The notes beneath the pieces were generated by a model. The model made no database searches. It was not told the DNA's origin and saw nothing but the letters and a program-made list of their open reading frames with translations. 64,000 nucleotides of DNA from an uncultured Clostridia bacterium (GTDB lineage: Bacteria; Bacillota; Clostridia; UBA1381): NCBI GenBank assembly GCA_947591315.1, contig CANQDD010000042.1, forward strand, positions 1 through 64,000, given 5' to 3'. How positions within the stretch are numbered: position 1 is the stretch's first letter; the number at the start of each line of letters is the position of its first letter. The translations under genes were made by a program, and so were the position numbers. Below are positions 1-15,000 of the stretch, in pieces.

Positions 1-3000
1 TGTAACCGTAATCTGCGGAGCTGTGCTGCTGAGTACCTTACTCGTATTCGGCGGCAATATCCATGTCGCGTCATAGTTGTCCTTCGCGGCACCGGTAAGC
101 TCCGAAGCGGTTGTCTTAATCGTTGCCTTGTTCGGATTGAAGGTTACATCCGAATACTCGATAGACCAATCAACGCCTACGCTGTCATCTGTCAGGAACT
201 GCTTAATCGAAGCACCTGCCGTCACATTCGCGCCGGCATATACATCATATTCCGTCGCGTCAAGCTTACGCGTGGGACTGGCGGCGTTCCATGTGAAGGG
301 TGCAAGCGTATCCTCCGTTACCGCAAGTGTTATAGGCTTCTTTGTAATGTCCGCCTGCGTTACGCCGCTGACGTCTATATCCGTTTCAGCCGAAGCGGGC
401 AGCTTGTAAATCTTAGCGTTATCGTCTGTAAGCGTTACGCCGAGACCTGCAAGGTCTACCGTAATCGTCTTTGTATCGTCTTCAGACGAGCCTACGTATG
501 ACGCGTTCGGATTTGAGGCAGTTGCGCCGTACTTTATCGTACCCGCCGTTACCAAAGCGTCAACATTGTCAAGCGTTACAACTGCGTCGGTCGCGCCTGC
601 CGGTTTAAGCACAGCCGTAATAGCGTACGTGTTGCTTGCATCATCGGCAATCTTCACGAGCTTATCGGTCTTATCGTATACCTTCGTTGCCGTACCCGAT
701 ACGAACAGCTTAAGCTGTAATCTGCTGACGGTAATATTAACTTCAGCATGCTTTGTAGGATCCGACTTCGATTTTACGGACAGATGGAACGTCTTATCCT
801 CGCCGTCATTGCCGGTCGCGCCGTTCTTCGGCTCGGTAAGCGACAGCTCATCATTCTGCGCCGCCTCATTTGCGGGATCCTCAGCTATGTCCGTTCCCGC
901 ACTCCAGTACAGCTCGAACGGAAGTTCATCGTCTGTAACCGTTGTGCCGTCGTCCTTCTTCCAGCTTCCGTCTTCATACTTGTATGTTTCCGTTGTGTTA
1001 TCACCCTTTGTAACCGTTACGGTCATACCCGTAAGGTCAAGGTGATCGCCGTGATTGTACTCGCTCTTTGAAGGCTTTGTTGCCGTAATATCCTTCGCTG
1101 CCGCAAGCGGCGTTACATTACCGTTCGTAATGCTGTTACTGTCAAATGTCGGAGTGTAGTTTGCCACAACATATTCAGCATTTTCGGCATGAGCGGGTTT
1201 AAGCGAGCCGGCTGTAAACGTTATCGGAGCCTGGGCAGCGCTGTTCTTATCAATACTTGCAATATCGAATATAATCGACCAGTCAACCTCTACCTCGTCC
1301 TGACCATCATAAGGCATTATGCCCTGTATAGCTGCACCTACATTTCCTCCCGGACCTTCTACCGTGATATTGTCGGGTTTAATCAGCTTCTTTGTATACT
1401 TTGTGCCTCCCGGTACATCGGGCGTATCCGTATTGAGGTCAAGCCTCGGCAGATCGTTCTGTGACTTCGCGGTAATTACCAGCGGACGCGGTACAATTTC
1501 ACCGCTCGCGTTGTTGATGATAAAGCTTCCGCTGCTCGGCATCTTGTACGAGTCAGCCGTTCCGCCCTTTACGCATGTTATATAAGATCTGAGCTGACTA
1601 AGCGTAACATCTATATTCTTTTCGCCTGCGTATGAATCCGGCTTACTGTCCTTACTCTTCAAAGAGAACGCTTGGGCATTTGCAATAGCGCCGGCCTTAT
1701 CAAACGTAACATCAAGCGTAGTCGGGAGCGCTCCTTGTGTAACTCCGTCAACAACCGTTACGGTAAGCTTGTCACCTTCTACGCGCTCACTGCCGACAAC
1801 ATAGGAATTTGGAGTGAGCGAGGTGGAGCCGTTATACATCTTCGTAAGCGTACCATCTATCTTCAGCGCAATCTGTCTCTTTGCGACAGTTATCGCATCC
1901 GATTCCGCGGCTGCCGCGTAATCGGTGCTTTCCGGAGTTTCGGGAATGGTCGGCGTAACCTTTATCTTGGTTGACCTCGGATCACCGTTTCCGGTATAAC
2001 CCATATCGGTCGCACTGTAAATCATTGCGGCGTTTTCTGAATTATACTTTGTCTCTACCGCTCTATTGCCGTTCCATGTAAGCGTTACATCCTGAATACT
2101 GCCCACATTTTCCGCTTCTCCGAGCGCACTGCCGCTTGATTCATATCTCTGCAGCTTCCACGGCAGGGTGGAGTTGTTATCACCGTCATAGGTATATACA
2201 TTGTACGAGCTGTCGCTGTACGTCACTTTAACTACCATGCCGCTAAGGTCAAGTATGTCGCCGTGCGTGTATTCCCTATCGGTCGGCTGCGCTGTTATCT
2301 CAACCTTTGATATACCCTTGTCGTTAACCATGCCGTTCACCTTGGCGGGTGACGAAGTGATATTGTAGTTCAGTTCGGGATAACCCGCCTGTGTACCGCT
2401 CATTGATATTTCGGTCTCCTGACCTCCAACCGCGTTTTGGTCGCTGTATTTAGCGGTAAGCTTAATATTGCTAAGGGTATCGCCGTCAACCTTGCCGCTA
2501 ACGGTATAGTTGGACTCGGTCAAATCTACCGTTTTTTCACCGCCGGCGCTGTTCTTCGCTATCGACGGAACGCTTGTTACCGTAATGCTGAGCGGCTTTG
2601 CCGATATGGTACCCTTGAGTTGGTTTTTCTCATCAAGCACGTCTTTGCTGACTGTCGGATGATACCTGTCAAAGTCAGAATCTACCGCATTAAGGTTCCA
2701 TGTATCCGCATTGGCAAGCTGATAATTGCCGCTGCCCGCGCCTGTCAGATGCAGGTTGGAGAGCTGGATTGTCTTTGGAACTACATTACCGCTACCATCA
2801 CGTTTTACATCCTTGCCTTCCATGTTGCAGGCTACCCATGCGCCGCCATCCGACAACTTATAAGAAGCGTTGTCTCCGCCGAGATACTCAGCTCTCAACT
2901 GATTATACGTCGCAGCCGTACCCTCCGCGGGAACATCTATCTTAATGTTCTCCTCCGGGAAGGGGTTAGTGTACTTCTCGAAATCAGCATTTGTTTCCGC

Positions 3001-6000
3001 GTCGTTACCGTTGCCTGTGCCTGTATAGTCATAGAACTCAAATTCAAGACCGGACGGGTTGGCAAGGTTATTGCCGTCGTATTGCTTATTGATTTCAATA
3101 TCTGAACCGGATCTCTGCTTTCTTACAAACGCGTAAATCGGGCGTCTAAGGATTGTCACCGCACCCGTGTTTGCGGTCGCGTAACCGCCTCTGCCGTTAT
3201 GCAGCGGCACTGATATAACAATGGTCTTGCCGTTGTTTGCGTAGTTGGCGTAATCGGTGCCGTTGGGGTTAATTATAGTTCTGGTACCCTCCCAGCTCAG
3301 CGTTACACCGTACGTATCACTGAGCGCGCTCGCGTCAATGTTTACGAAGTCGTGATCATTCGCGTCCTTCTTCTGCCACTGACCGTCTACGTTTTGGAAT
3401 GTTACCGTATAGTTAACCGTGCTGTGATACTCTACCGTGAACTTAAGTCCGCCGAGATTGAGCTTGTCGCCGTGCGTTGACCTGGCGGGCGAAGCCGTCG
3501 AGTCTGTTATTTGAATGGCGGCAGGTACTATAATACCGCGCGGCACAGGCCACGTGAAGTTATAGTTTGCCGTAAACAGCTCATCGCTGCCGCTTTCGTT
3601 TGTTACCACAGGATAAGCGCTGTCCTTAAACGTCAGATTCTCCGGAGTGTCCAGATTCTCGGTCTTTGTAAGCACAGTAACGGGGAACGTCGCTGTCCAT
3701 GACGCTCTGAACGCTCTCTTATCCGCCTCGGGCATCTTCGCAGCGCTTCCGTCCGTATCATTGAGAACAACGGTCGTCCTATCTTCCGTACCGATTATCT
3801 GACCTGACGTCGAAACATCTACCGTTTCCGTCGCGTCGGAATTTTGCGCGGCTCTCAGCAGCGGCAGTGACTTTATCGAAATATCCAGCTTTGTAACCTT
3901 GCCCGTAAGCGCTGTTGCCGGAGCCTGCCACTCAACCTCGTAACCAGCCGCGCCGTCGCCTTGAAGCGTGAACGAGCTGTTGCTTGCCGTAATGCTTATC
4001 GGCTTATTTTCACCCGCGTATGACGGATTCACACCCGTGAATACAGCGCTTGCCGTATTCGTGAGATTGAGCGTAATACCTGCGGGCGCGTCCACAAGCT
4101 TGTACGTCACGAACATGCTCGCGTCAGCCGTACCGTCGTACTCTCTCGACGCTGTTTCACTTTGTTCAGCCGTTACTGTAAGCTTCTTCGGATTTACAGT
4201 GATTTCAGATGTCGCGTTAGATGTGGTAATAGTGTCGGTTATCTTTACCTTAAATTTCTTTCCGCTGTCGGCTGTCGTTAACGGTGTACCCTGCGCGGGA
4301 GCATCCGCTACGCCGTCTTCAAGAACAATCTTAAAGCTCGACAGCCAGTTTTTGCCATACGTGTAATCTATCGAAACGTTACCCGCAGTATCGGTATATA
4401 CAACACGTACTGTCAGTCCCTTATAGTCGATACCATCGCCGGACGAATACGTTTTCTTCATTATATTATCCGGCTGCTTGGGATCTTCCAGAATTGTCGC
4501 GCTTACGACTGATCTGTTCTTTATCGTAACCGACGCGTCACCCTTTGTAAACGTATAGTTCGTAAGCGGGAAGTTCGTATCATCTGTCGTCTTGATTTCC
4601 CACTCGTACCGATCATCGCCGTCAGAAACAGTGTTACTCTTATACGCATTGTCGCCCGAAGCATTGGCGGCGGAAATTGTATACGTGCTCGCGGCGTTAT
4701 GCTTTGACGCCGACAGTTTTATTGTATACGTAAATGTATACCTGCTCTGCTCGCCGTCTACAAAGGTTTCCGCGTTATATGGCGCTTCGCTTATGCTTAT
4801 ATTGGTGTTATCCAGATAATAATTCTGCTCCAATTTCGGCGTAAGCGTTACCGGCTTCGGTGTGATCTTACCCTTAACGTCCTTAAGCTCAAGCTCGTAC
4901 TGGTCTGTCGGTATATCGGCATTAGCTGTAAAGCTTACGTCAGCGGTAATGTCATACGAAGTGTCGCCTACGCACGCGTTCTTAACCGAATTTTCTCCCT
5001 GTTTGTACAACGCGCCGTCGGCAGCGGTTACGGTAAACACTGTTCCGTAATCGCCGGCAACAAGGGCTTTATCCACTTCCGCGAGACCGTAGCCGTCGCC
5101 TACCTGTTCAACTTCCGGAGCTACCGTAAGACCTGTTACGGTTGCCGCGGGCGTTCCGTCGTACTCCTTATTTATGGAAGCTGCCGCCTTAACAATCAGC
5201 TTACGCTTGCTAACCGTAAGGTCAACCGTGTTCGATGCTTGAGTTCCGTCCTTGTCTTTAACCTGAACGGTCGCCGTACCCGCCTTAAGCACGGTGTTGT
5301 CACGGTCTGTCACAGGTGTGGTGTTGTTTGTAACAACAAGCTCTAAATTGTAGTTATCAAACTTCGGATCAACCGCGCCGCTGGCACTATCATAATACTT
5401 GAACGTGTCGTTACCGTTTACCGTGATTTCGAGGTCGTCAAGCTCAGCGTCTGTCAGCTTATCGCCGTAGTAATACGCTGTCTGTGTCTTTGTTATCGCG
5501 ATACTTGTTATCGCGGCTCTCGTTACCGTACCGGGCAGCGTGGTTACCGCGTCGTAATCAAGCACGAAGTTATTTGTCGCGGCGCTGAATTCCATACTGA
5601 AGCTGTCCCCGTTTGAACCCGACTTCGCAATGTTCACCGCGCCTGTTCTGGTTGACGCGAGATTACCGTAATCATACGTTATAGTAATCTCGGGCGCTTC
5701 TACACCCGGGGGCCATGTGCCCTCTGTAACCGTGTCACCGTCGTAAATGTACTTATCGGGTGCCGATGTGCGTGAGCCCGACGCCGTGACAGTACCGTTT
5801 GTCGTTGCCGCCTTAAACTCTACCGGCTCAGCCTTTACCTCCGCGCCGAGACTGCTTACAACAACCTTACGCGGCTTGATTGTACCCGTTACGCCTGCGG
5901 GCGGAACCAATATATAGTTACCCGCGTCATCGCCGCCTGCTGTCAGATCGAACGTAATGTTCTGCGCTGTCGGTGCCGCCGCCGAACCCGCAACGTCCGC

Positions 6001-9000
6001 GCTTGCATACTGCGCGGTACCCGTAACGGTTACAACGTCCTTACGGCTCTCCTTTGTAAAGGTTACAAGGTCAGTATCTGTCGGCGTAAGCGTAAAGCCG
6101 GTTACAGTCTTTGTGCCGTCGTAGTACTTATCATACGTGGTTTCGTTAGCAGTTACATGAAGATCTGCCTGCTTAACTACAACCTTATTGGCCGATGTTT
6201 GCGCGGGTTGACCTGTTACCTCCAAGATGATGTCCTTACCATTCATATTGGTATAGTGCGCCTGAAGATTCTCAAGGTCGGCCTTTGTTGTAATCGGAAT
6301 ATTTCCTATATGAACCGCAATTCCATCAGGCAGTGTAACCTCACTGCTACCATCCCTCGTCCAATACTGCGCACCCGCTTCACCGGCAATCTTATACTCT
6401 AATTCTCCGTAAGCTTTTGATGTTACGTTAATTGTCAAGCCTGTAAGGTCAAGCTTATCACCATGCTTGTGCGGATTAACCTCCGACGTAATCTTGTTGC
6501 CCGCATCGGTCGGAGGCGAAACCTCTTCGTACGTATCAGCCGCTACATTACCGAGCAGGTAATCCGACCGGTTTGCGCCGGGTTGTGCTTCTTGCAGAGT
6601 TTTCCAGTCTGTGCTGCCTGAAGCTTCTTCACTCTTTCTTGATTTAGCTTCTACATCCGTCCACTGAATCTCATAGTTGCTAAGTTTTACATTATGCTCC
6701 GCAGCATCTGCCGTTTCTTCACATTTATTCCCTGACATTGTGACAAATACAGGATTTTCCGCACCCGATGTACCTCTCGCGTCACCGTCTCTGTACGTTA
6801 TCGTATAAGAGAATGTAAAGTACGCGTCTTCACCTGTCACAAAGTTATTCGCACGAACCTGTTTGCTCGTAAGAGCGCCGCCGGATGTAGTTACTGCCTT
6901 CGCATCCGTAACATTAACAGTTGGCTGCGGTTCGGCAGAATTTGCGGTAATGCCCGGAACATACACGTCTGTAACTTTAACCGTTCTCTTTGTAATCTTA
7001 CCCGTAAGATCTTCAATATTTACCACATCCGCAAACTCATAGTTGGGATCGGAAGTGTCCTCTCCGTTGGTGAGCGTGAATTTTATTGCAATATTGTCAT
7101 TAACATCCTTGCTCTCATACTGCGCCTTTGCGGTAGGCGTAAGCGTCGGCTCTGTACCCTCTATAGTCTCGCCTTCGGCTATAGCATATGTGATGTCCTG
7201 ACTAACATCCGTATTGCCGTCGTATTCCTTTTCAATACCAGTACCTGATGCCGTTACCTTTGAAATCTTCTTCTTATTTACCGTTACCTTGCCGCCGCCC
7301 GCAGAGGGTGCGTTGCCGTCGGGGTTTGCTGTTTTCAGCGTCGCGGTAAGCGTCGCGCCGTTATACTTCTCGGGCGGGAGCTTCATACCGGGCGTAACGT
7401 TCGTATCCGCACCGCCCTTCGTGTCGCTCCACTGCAGCGTAAACGGCGGATCAGGCACTACATCACCGCTGGCATTGTCCTTATGCCACTCTATAACACC
7501 GCCATTGTTAACCGCGTAATACGTGGTTGTATCGTCAGTGGCGTTGGGATCGGTATTCTTAACCGTAACCGTCAGACCGTCCACAACAAGACCGCCTTCG
7601 TCGAACGTGTAGCCGCTGTCAAACTGTGTCGGGTTTGTAACCTCGACGCTATAGCTTGCCGCGTTAACCGTACCCGTACCCGTTACGGAGTTTGCGGTTA
7701 CAGTGTAGTTCAGCGCTGTATCGTTCGTCGCCTGAACATCCGAAATGGTTACGGGAGCCTGATCCTTCTCCGACTTTACTTTCGGCGTGTTATAGCTATA
7801 ATCAACCGTAAAGCTAAGCGTTTCGCTCTCTACCGCGCCGTCCACTACGGCATAAGGCTTGTCGGCGTCTGCCGCAGTCGTTACCGCAAGATCGTTACCG
7901 GTATAATTACTTGTGCCCTGTACTATCGGTGTTACGTTATGCACCTGTTGTACCGTTACCGAACGCTTTGTAATCGTCGCGGAAGCGGAAGCGCTCTTAT
8001 TTTTAAGCGCATATTTATCTGGATTGCCTGCTGTATCAGAAAGTTTGATATTCGTTATGTTGACTTTTTGCGCGCCGCCTATACTGTCGGTCGCGTTTTT
8101 ACTGTTATACGTAATATCATTATCAGCTGCCGTCGCGCTTACAGTACCGGGAAGCGAGTACGATCCATCAGTATACTTTGTCTTTTCGGGAGTAAGCGTA
8201 TACGTAATCGCGCCGTCAGTAGTCGAAGTATACTTCACCGTGCCGTCGTACTGCTTTGTAATCGTACTTGCCGGCGCAGCCGTTACATTCACCTGACGCG
8301 CGTATACGACAAGAAATTCGCTTGTGTCTGTTACCGTCGGTTGACCTTTGACTGTTACCGTCAATCCGCCGCCTGTGTCACCGGATTCGTCCACATAGTC
8401 TATTATGTCGCCTTGCTTGTGAGGCGTGGGTGCTCCGCCCTCGGCATGACCGCAGGACAGCGTAAACGGAACAGCAGATGCTTCAACCATGTTAGCTTTT
8501 CCTGAACCGATTTGCTCCATCCAATGGGCAATAGCTCCGTCCGTAAACGCGTCTGTATCGCTCTCCGGCAGAGTGTACTTAGCATCTATGCCGCTGGCAT
8601 AGTGAATTGTTACCTCTATACCGCGATAGTTAAACTTATCGCCGTACTGCACAGCATTGCGAGTTTGACTGTCGGTAAACATCGTCGGCGCTTTAATATC
8701 TATGCCCTGTGCCTGTGCCGCTGTTATCGCACCCTCTCTTGTGAGAGTTTCCAGACTTTCATTCGGATCCGGATCAAACTTATAGTTGTTATTAAGCAGC
8801 GTTATCTCCGAAATTTTAAGTCCGTTCGCCAATGTCGCCGGGTTTGCTGCCTCGTCAGTATTTTCGTAATGATACTTAAAGCTGATAGTCGCGGCTTCAG
8901 CCACCAGAACGCCCGTACCGGTACCCTGTGCATCGTCTCCGGTTGCGGCGGCAAACTCAGCCGTTGACGTATATGTTGCGTCGGTCGCTCCGCTTGTCGC

Positions 9001-12000
9001 TTTGCCCTCTGCTTCTATGTGATTTGTAAACTGCGCTACAGCCGGAATCTTCTTAATAGCTGTAAGCGTTATCGGACGCGGCTTTATATTACCCTTAGAC
9101 ACACCCGTCAATTCGCTAATCTCGTAGCTCTTTGCGCGCTCATCCGCGTCAACGCCACTAAGACCGCCGATAGTCCAATCACTTTCCTCTATATGGTTGC
9201 CGAAGCTGCCTCCGAAATGTAAGTCTATATTGTCACCGGCATTCGCATCAGTATATGTGACTTTATGATCCGCACCGCCGTTAAATGTAACTGTCAGATC
9301 TTCGTCGCCTGTGGCAACGTCCTGCGGTGCAAATGTCCAATGCGCGGCATCCAAAGCCGGCTTAAGATCTATAGTATAATCGTAGTTCTTTTCCGGCACA
9401 TGCGTTGTGTCTCCTTGATATTGAACATCTACCGATATTTTCTTCTGGCTTACAGAAACCTGTTTGCTGCCTGTTTTTACGCCTATTGTTGCTTGAAGTG
9501 TACGTCCACTCTTGGGATACGTCCATGTTATGCCTTTCTGCAAGTCGGTTAAGCTTGTTATTACGCCGAGCGTATCAGCATCATACGTGTCGCCGGCGCC
9601 GCCGAAGACCCAAGTGAGTGTAAACGGCTTCTTATCATAATCGGCGTATATATCGCCGGTTGTTACATCGGGATCGGTAATTGTCCAGTGACTGTGGGTA
9701 GAATCCCACACATACTTAACCGTGCCGTCCGCGTAAACTACATCAATCGTCAATCCGTTATATCCCGCTGTGTCGCCACTCTGATTGAATTTGTAGTTAG
9801 CGTCACCGTACGTTATCTGACCCATGCCGCTGCTTACGTTAGGATTCAGCGCGGGCGGCAATGTCAGATTGATGTTACTGATTTCCACATCTTTAACCGT
9901 ACCGCGGCCTTGAACACTGGCAGCATCTGATGCGTCAAGGTTGGTAAATGTATAGTTTTTATTTTGTGTGTTAGTGGTTGCATCGGCAAGCTTGATTGAT
10001 TTAAGCGTTACCTCCGCCGCGTTGTTTTCGGTTGACACTGACGTATTATCGTATTCATACGTAATATCGAACAGTACGCCGTCCGTTCCCGCAATCGCAT
10101 GGTCAGGGTTAAGCTTAGCAACCGCCTTGTAGTCGGCGCTTGTATCAGCCGCATCCGCTACAACAGCCTTACCCACGCGCACACCGGCAGCACCTACTCT
10201 TACGGGCTTGATGTAGTCAATCTGATCTACCGTAATAGCAAGTTTGCTGATTTCTGCTGCTGTGATATGCGAAACGGTCTGGCTGACGGTGTATTCGGCA
10301 TTACTAAAGCTGCCGTCCGTTGCTTTTGCAACATCTTCATATTGCGTAGCGCCGCCGTAGGTTGCGCTGTATGCGTCTTTCTGCGCGAATTGAACCGTTA
10401 CGCCCGACACGCTAAGACCTGCGCTGCTAACAGTCTCATTATACTTGGTCTGATGGTCGCCGTCCATGCCGGTCGTATCGACAGCATAGGTGTATGAGAA
10501 TGCGGACGTTACCGTATCGCCTTCACCTTGATTAAACGAATCATCACCGTCATACGGCTTGCTAATCTTTTCCGCGTTTACCGTAACAGTAACCGGAATC
10601 GGATTTACCTTGATTTGCACGCTGCCGGTTTTAACGGCGCCTTCGGTTGCGTCGTCTTTGAGCGTTACAACAATATATTTGTTATTGTTCGCCGTAACGG
10701 TAACGCCTTCGTTTGTATCAACGTCCGTTGTACCCGCAGTTGCCGAATCGCCCCATTGTACCGACTGAATCTTGCTGCCTTCAGCCTTCGCAGCGGCGAT
10801 ATTGGCGTATTCTTCCGGATCTCCCGAGCTATACACAATCGTAATCTTCGCGTCAGGATGATCGGTCGAGTAGTAGGTATTAGTACCTTCCCCAACAGTG
10901 TTGAGCGGTTCTACATCAATACGGCTTACCGTTCTCTTTTTGCGCTCACCTGTGGCTTTGCCGTCAACAATAATAGTATAGTTGTCAGCCACTACATCTT
11001 CTATCGTTACTTGTGTGCCTCCGACATCATCGTATTTATAGCTGTATGTAACATGTATACCTGTTTCCCTATCAGCTTCAACCAGATCGTTGCTGTTTTT
11101 AAGGAACTCGTCCATAGATGCGCCCGAGTGCTTATCAACATCGTCATATTCTGCTTGCGGCACTGTAAAATTACTGCCGTTTACATGGATTTCCTTCTTA
11201 TTTATCTTACCCTGTTTATTATCTGCTGTGATATTGTAGTTTGCAATATCAGGGTGACCGTCGTTATCAGGAGTAACGTTAAATTGAATAGTCTTGTTAT
11301 CTGTCGACGCACCTGCACCGCCTTGATACGTACCCGCGACTGTGAAGCAATCCGTAGGACTGTTAAACGAAGTACCGAGCGCATCTCGATCCTCCGTTAT
11401 CGGAGCATCAACCGCTGTCCATGTAAGCACATCCTTTACATCTGCTGTGCCGTCATAGTCCTTATCAAGCTCTGAATTGGTAACAGTAAGCTTAACCTTC
11501 TTCTGCGTAACGGTGAGCGTTGCGGTCTTATAATTTGTGCCGTTCGTACCGAATGCCACAGTGTCGCCGTTGCAAAGCAAAGCGGTCAAATCCGTATCGG
11601 TTGACTTCTTATTAAAGCGTACAATCTTATTGCCTGCAACGTACTTAGTAATAAATTCATCAAGTGTTATTGCTGATGACACTTTAGGCTGTGAGCCCGA
11701 GCTTGTGACATTAACCATAATATTTGTCGGCGTTGTCTTATCCCAGCTTCCGCCGTCATTGGTAGCGGTATATGTATACTCGGATCCGTCGTCTAATGTA
11801 AATTTAACCGTACCGAGCGCGTCACCGTGCTCTTTGTCTGACGGCAGAGTCACACTCTGAACTTCAGGCGCACCTATTACTTTAAATTTACGCACCGGAA
11901 TAGTATAATCCCATTCGTCATTTGTGCTATCGAGTATATCATTAAACTTAAATGTAACGGTATAGTCACCCGGCGCCAAAGCGTCCAAAATCTCAGGCGT

Positions 12001-15000
12001 AATGGTGATTGTATCACCGACTACACTAATAGTACCCTGTACTTCGCCTCTTTCGTTGGTCACCTGTGCGCTTTCAAGCGTATAGTCAGACGTCGTGGTA
12101 TGCTTATAGACAAAGTTGTCCCTACCCATGCCGACTTGGTGCGTTGCTCCTTCGTCTTTTGTGCCTGCATCCCATTCGGGCTTAACTTTATCCGCAAATG
12201 TAATCGTAATCTCTTGCCCGTCTGTTATGTCGTCGTTAGTTAATGTCCTTGATACGGTCTTGCTGTTGGTCGACGATTCACCTGTAAACGAGATAATTTT
12301 CTTTTCCTTTGTCGCAGTCGCGGTAATGGTTATATCGCCGTGACTGGGCAATACATGATATGTACCGTCTCCGTCCTTGGTAATGCTGTTGTTTTGTGAC
12401 TGAACGGTAACATTGCTGTCGTCGCCGCCTGTCTGCGTTACCTTGAGCTTCTTAAAATTCAACTCCAGATTCGCGGTGAGAGTAAATTCGCTCTCAGGAG
12501 CGGTAAAGGTATAAGTGCGCGCACCTGACGACTGTCCGCCGTCCTCGGCATCGGAAAGTGTAGTAGTCGCCGACCATGCCGGATTACCAAACTTGTGATC
12601 AGTATCGGGCGTAACGGTTACAACGTACTTCTTATCAGGGTAAATCTTATATTTACCACTTTCCTCACTGACAAGACTGCCGCCCTGTTCCTGCACACTC
12701 GTTACTGTGTCGCCATTCGCTACTACCGTCATTTCTATCGGTCCCTCAAAGGTTGCGCCGACGGTGTAGGAGGTGCTTTCGGCGGGGGTGAACCTAGCGG
12801 GGTTGGTGGTCTTACCGCCGCTGGTTTGATAAACCGTGTCCGTCGTTGTATCCGACCACTCCTTGAACTTGTAAGTGCCGGATTCATTCGCTTGAACAGT
12901 TACCTCGCCCGTCTTTTTGAGCGCAAGAGTAGCGCCGCCGGACTGTTCGCTATAGTTCAAATCATCATTGTCCGTCTGCGTAACCGTAATCGTTCCGTTA
13001 GTCGTCTTCTCTACCGTCAAATACGGGGTGGTGTTTTTGAGCGTGATATTCTTTGTAATGTCAGAGCCGGAATATTGAATATCAATAGCGGCTGTAACTT
13101 GCTGTCCGGTGGCGTTCGGTGCTGTCGGTTCACTACCGCTATACAGCAGCTGCTTGACAAGATCCTTCGCCTTAGCCTCAGTTATTGTAATAGTGTTACT
13201 ACCGGTAAAGTGATAGTCCGTATCGCTCGTTAACTCTTGTCCACCGATAGTAAGCTTGTCTACGGTGCCGATGAGATCCGGTGTCAGCGTTAGTGTCAGA
13301 TCCTTGCCTTCGTAGTAGTCGTATACTACATCCTCAACACGCGGCGCACTAAGCATCGTGACATCAAACTGCACATAGGTGTCGCCGCTATCGACATCGG
13401 TCACTGTCTGTGATTCTGTAAATGTATCTACATTACTTCTCGAATCGCCCTTAGCCGACAAATTAACCGTTAATGTATCGGCAAATTTATAATTATCGTC
13501 CTCCGGATTTAACTTAAACTGTACCTTATATGTCGAACCGTAGTTAAAATGATTAGCATCGCCGACAGAGCCGCCGCCCTGTGCGAGCCAATCGTCCACA
13601 GTAGCATCAACTCCGGCTGTAGTAGTCGATCCGTCCTTGCCTTGCACCGGCGTGTCGCCTACGGTCGGCATGGTAAGTTCAAGGTTGATTTCGCTGATCG
13701 TGGTTACAGTTTTAACGGTAAATGTGATCCACGTTTTATCGATCGCCATGGAATTCGCTGTAAGATCCGCGTCAACCTTGACATGTACCGATGATCCGGT
13801 CGATTTTATTTCCGACACCTGACCTGCTGCAACTGTACAATCTGTTCCATCAACTTTAAGCCAATCGGGATTGTTAGTCGGATTATATGTTTTAAGTTCA
13901 CCATCCGACAGTGTAACTTCCATACTTCCTTTCGTGAGGTCGTATGTATTGGCTTCCTGCGTTATATTTTCATCCTCATTTGGATTACGAAGCGTCAGAC
14001 TGCTTACCTTTATAGCGGGATAATGTATTGTAATTGTTCCCTTTGTATCGTCAGTCTTGCTGAACTCAACCGTCGGCGTATAGCCGCTGCTGCCGTAATC
14101 ATCACCAAAGCTCGCCGGTTTAGCCGTTACGGTATCACCAAATTTATCACTAGCGTCAGACAAAGTAACGGGAAACGAAACGGTGTAGCCGTCACCCCCG
14201 AGCGCCACTTTGGGAGCAGTCGAGGTTCCGTCGGGAGTATATGTAATGTCACCGTTAATAGACACATTTGCACCGTCATTTGCCGTTATGTCACTGTTTT
14301 GCGGCGCAGTGAGCTCTTTGTCAAACTCTATTTTCGGAATGTCAACAGTAAGTTCCGTAACCGTCTTGCCTGACGGAGGAGATACTTCCTCGCCCGGAAT
14401 GGTAACAGACGAAGCAGTAGAGTCAAATGTCGTCTGGTAGACGAACATTGCATCAAGACTGTTGGTGACGTTATAGTTTGAAGTAGCAATAAATATAGCT
14501 ATCGGGATATCTTTTGTAACGTCACTTAAACTACTACCATCCTCAGCCGCTGTTTCAAATGCGGTTCTTATGCTATCCGCAGTTAAAGTTACATTTTCTT
14601 CCGGTCCCGGAATAACAGAATATTGTAAAAGATTGGTAACCTCTCCTTGGTTTGCATGATTTGTCTGTCCATCTACATGTGCATAAAAGAATGGAAACAT
14701 TAAGCTTAAATTTTCTGTAGCGGATGCACCACTCTGTATATTTGTTACAAGAGTTTCCATATCTGTGTCAGCAAATAATCCATTTGTCCAATCACTGTAT
14801 GTAGGAAAATACTCCGCCTGTGCTCCGGTAACTGTATAGTTGCCGATAGGCAAGATAAGTGCATATAGTTGACCATTACTATTATGCCTACTTCCTGCTG
14901 GAATAGATACATCAAATTTAGTAAGTTGACCATTTTCAAATTTAATTTCTATTTTGTCAACTATTTTATTTGACGAATCACCTGTGTATGTTTTTGTTGC

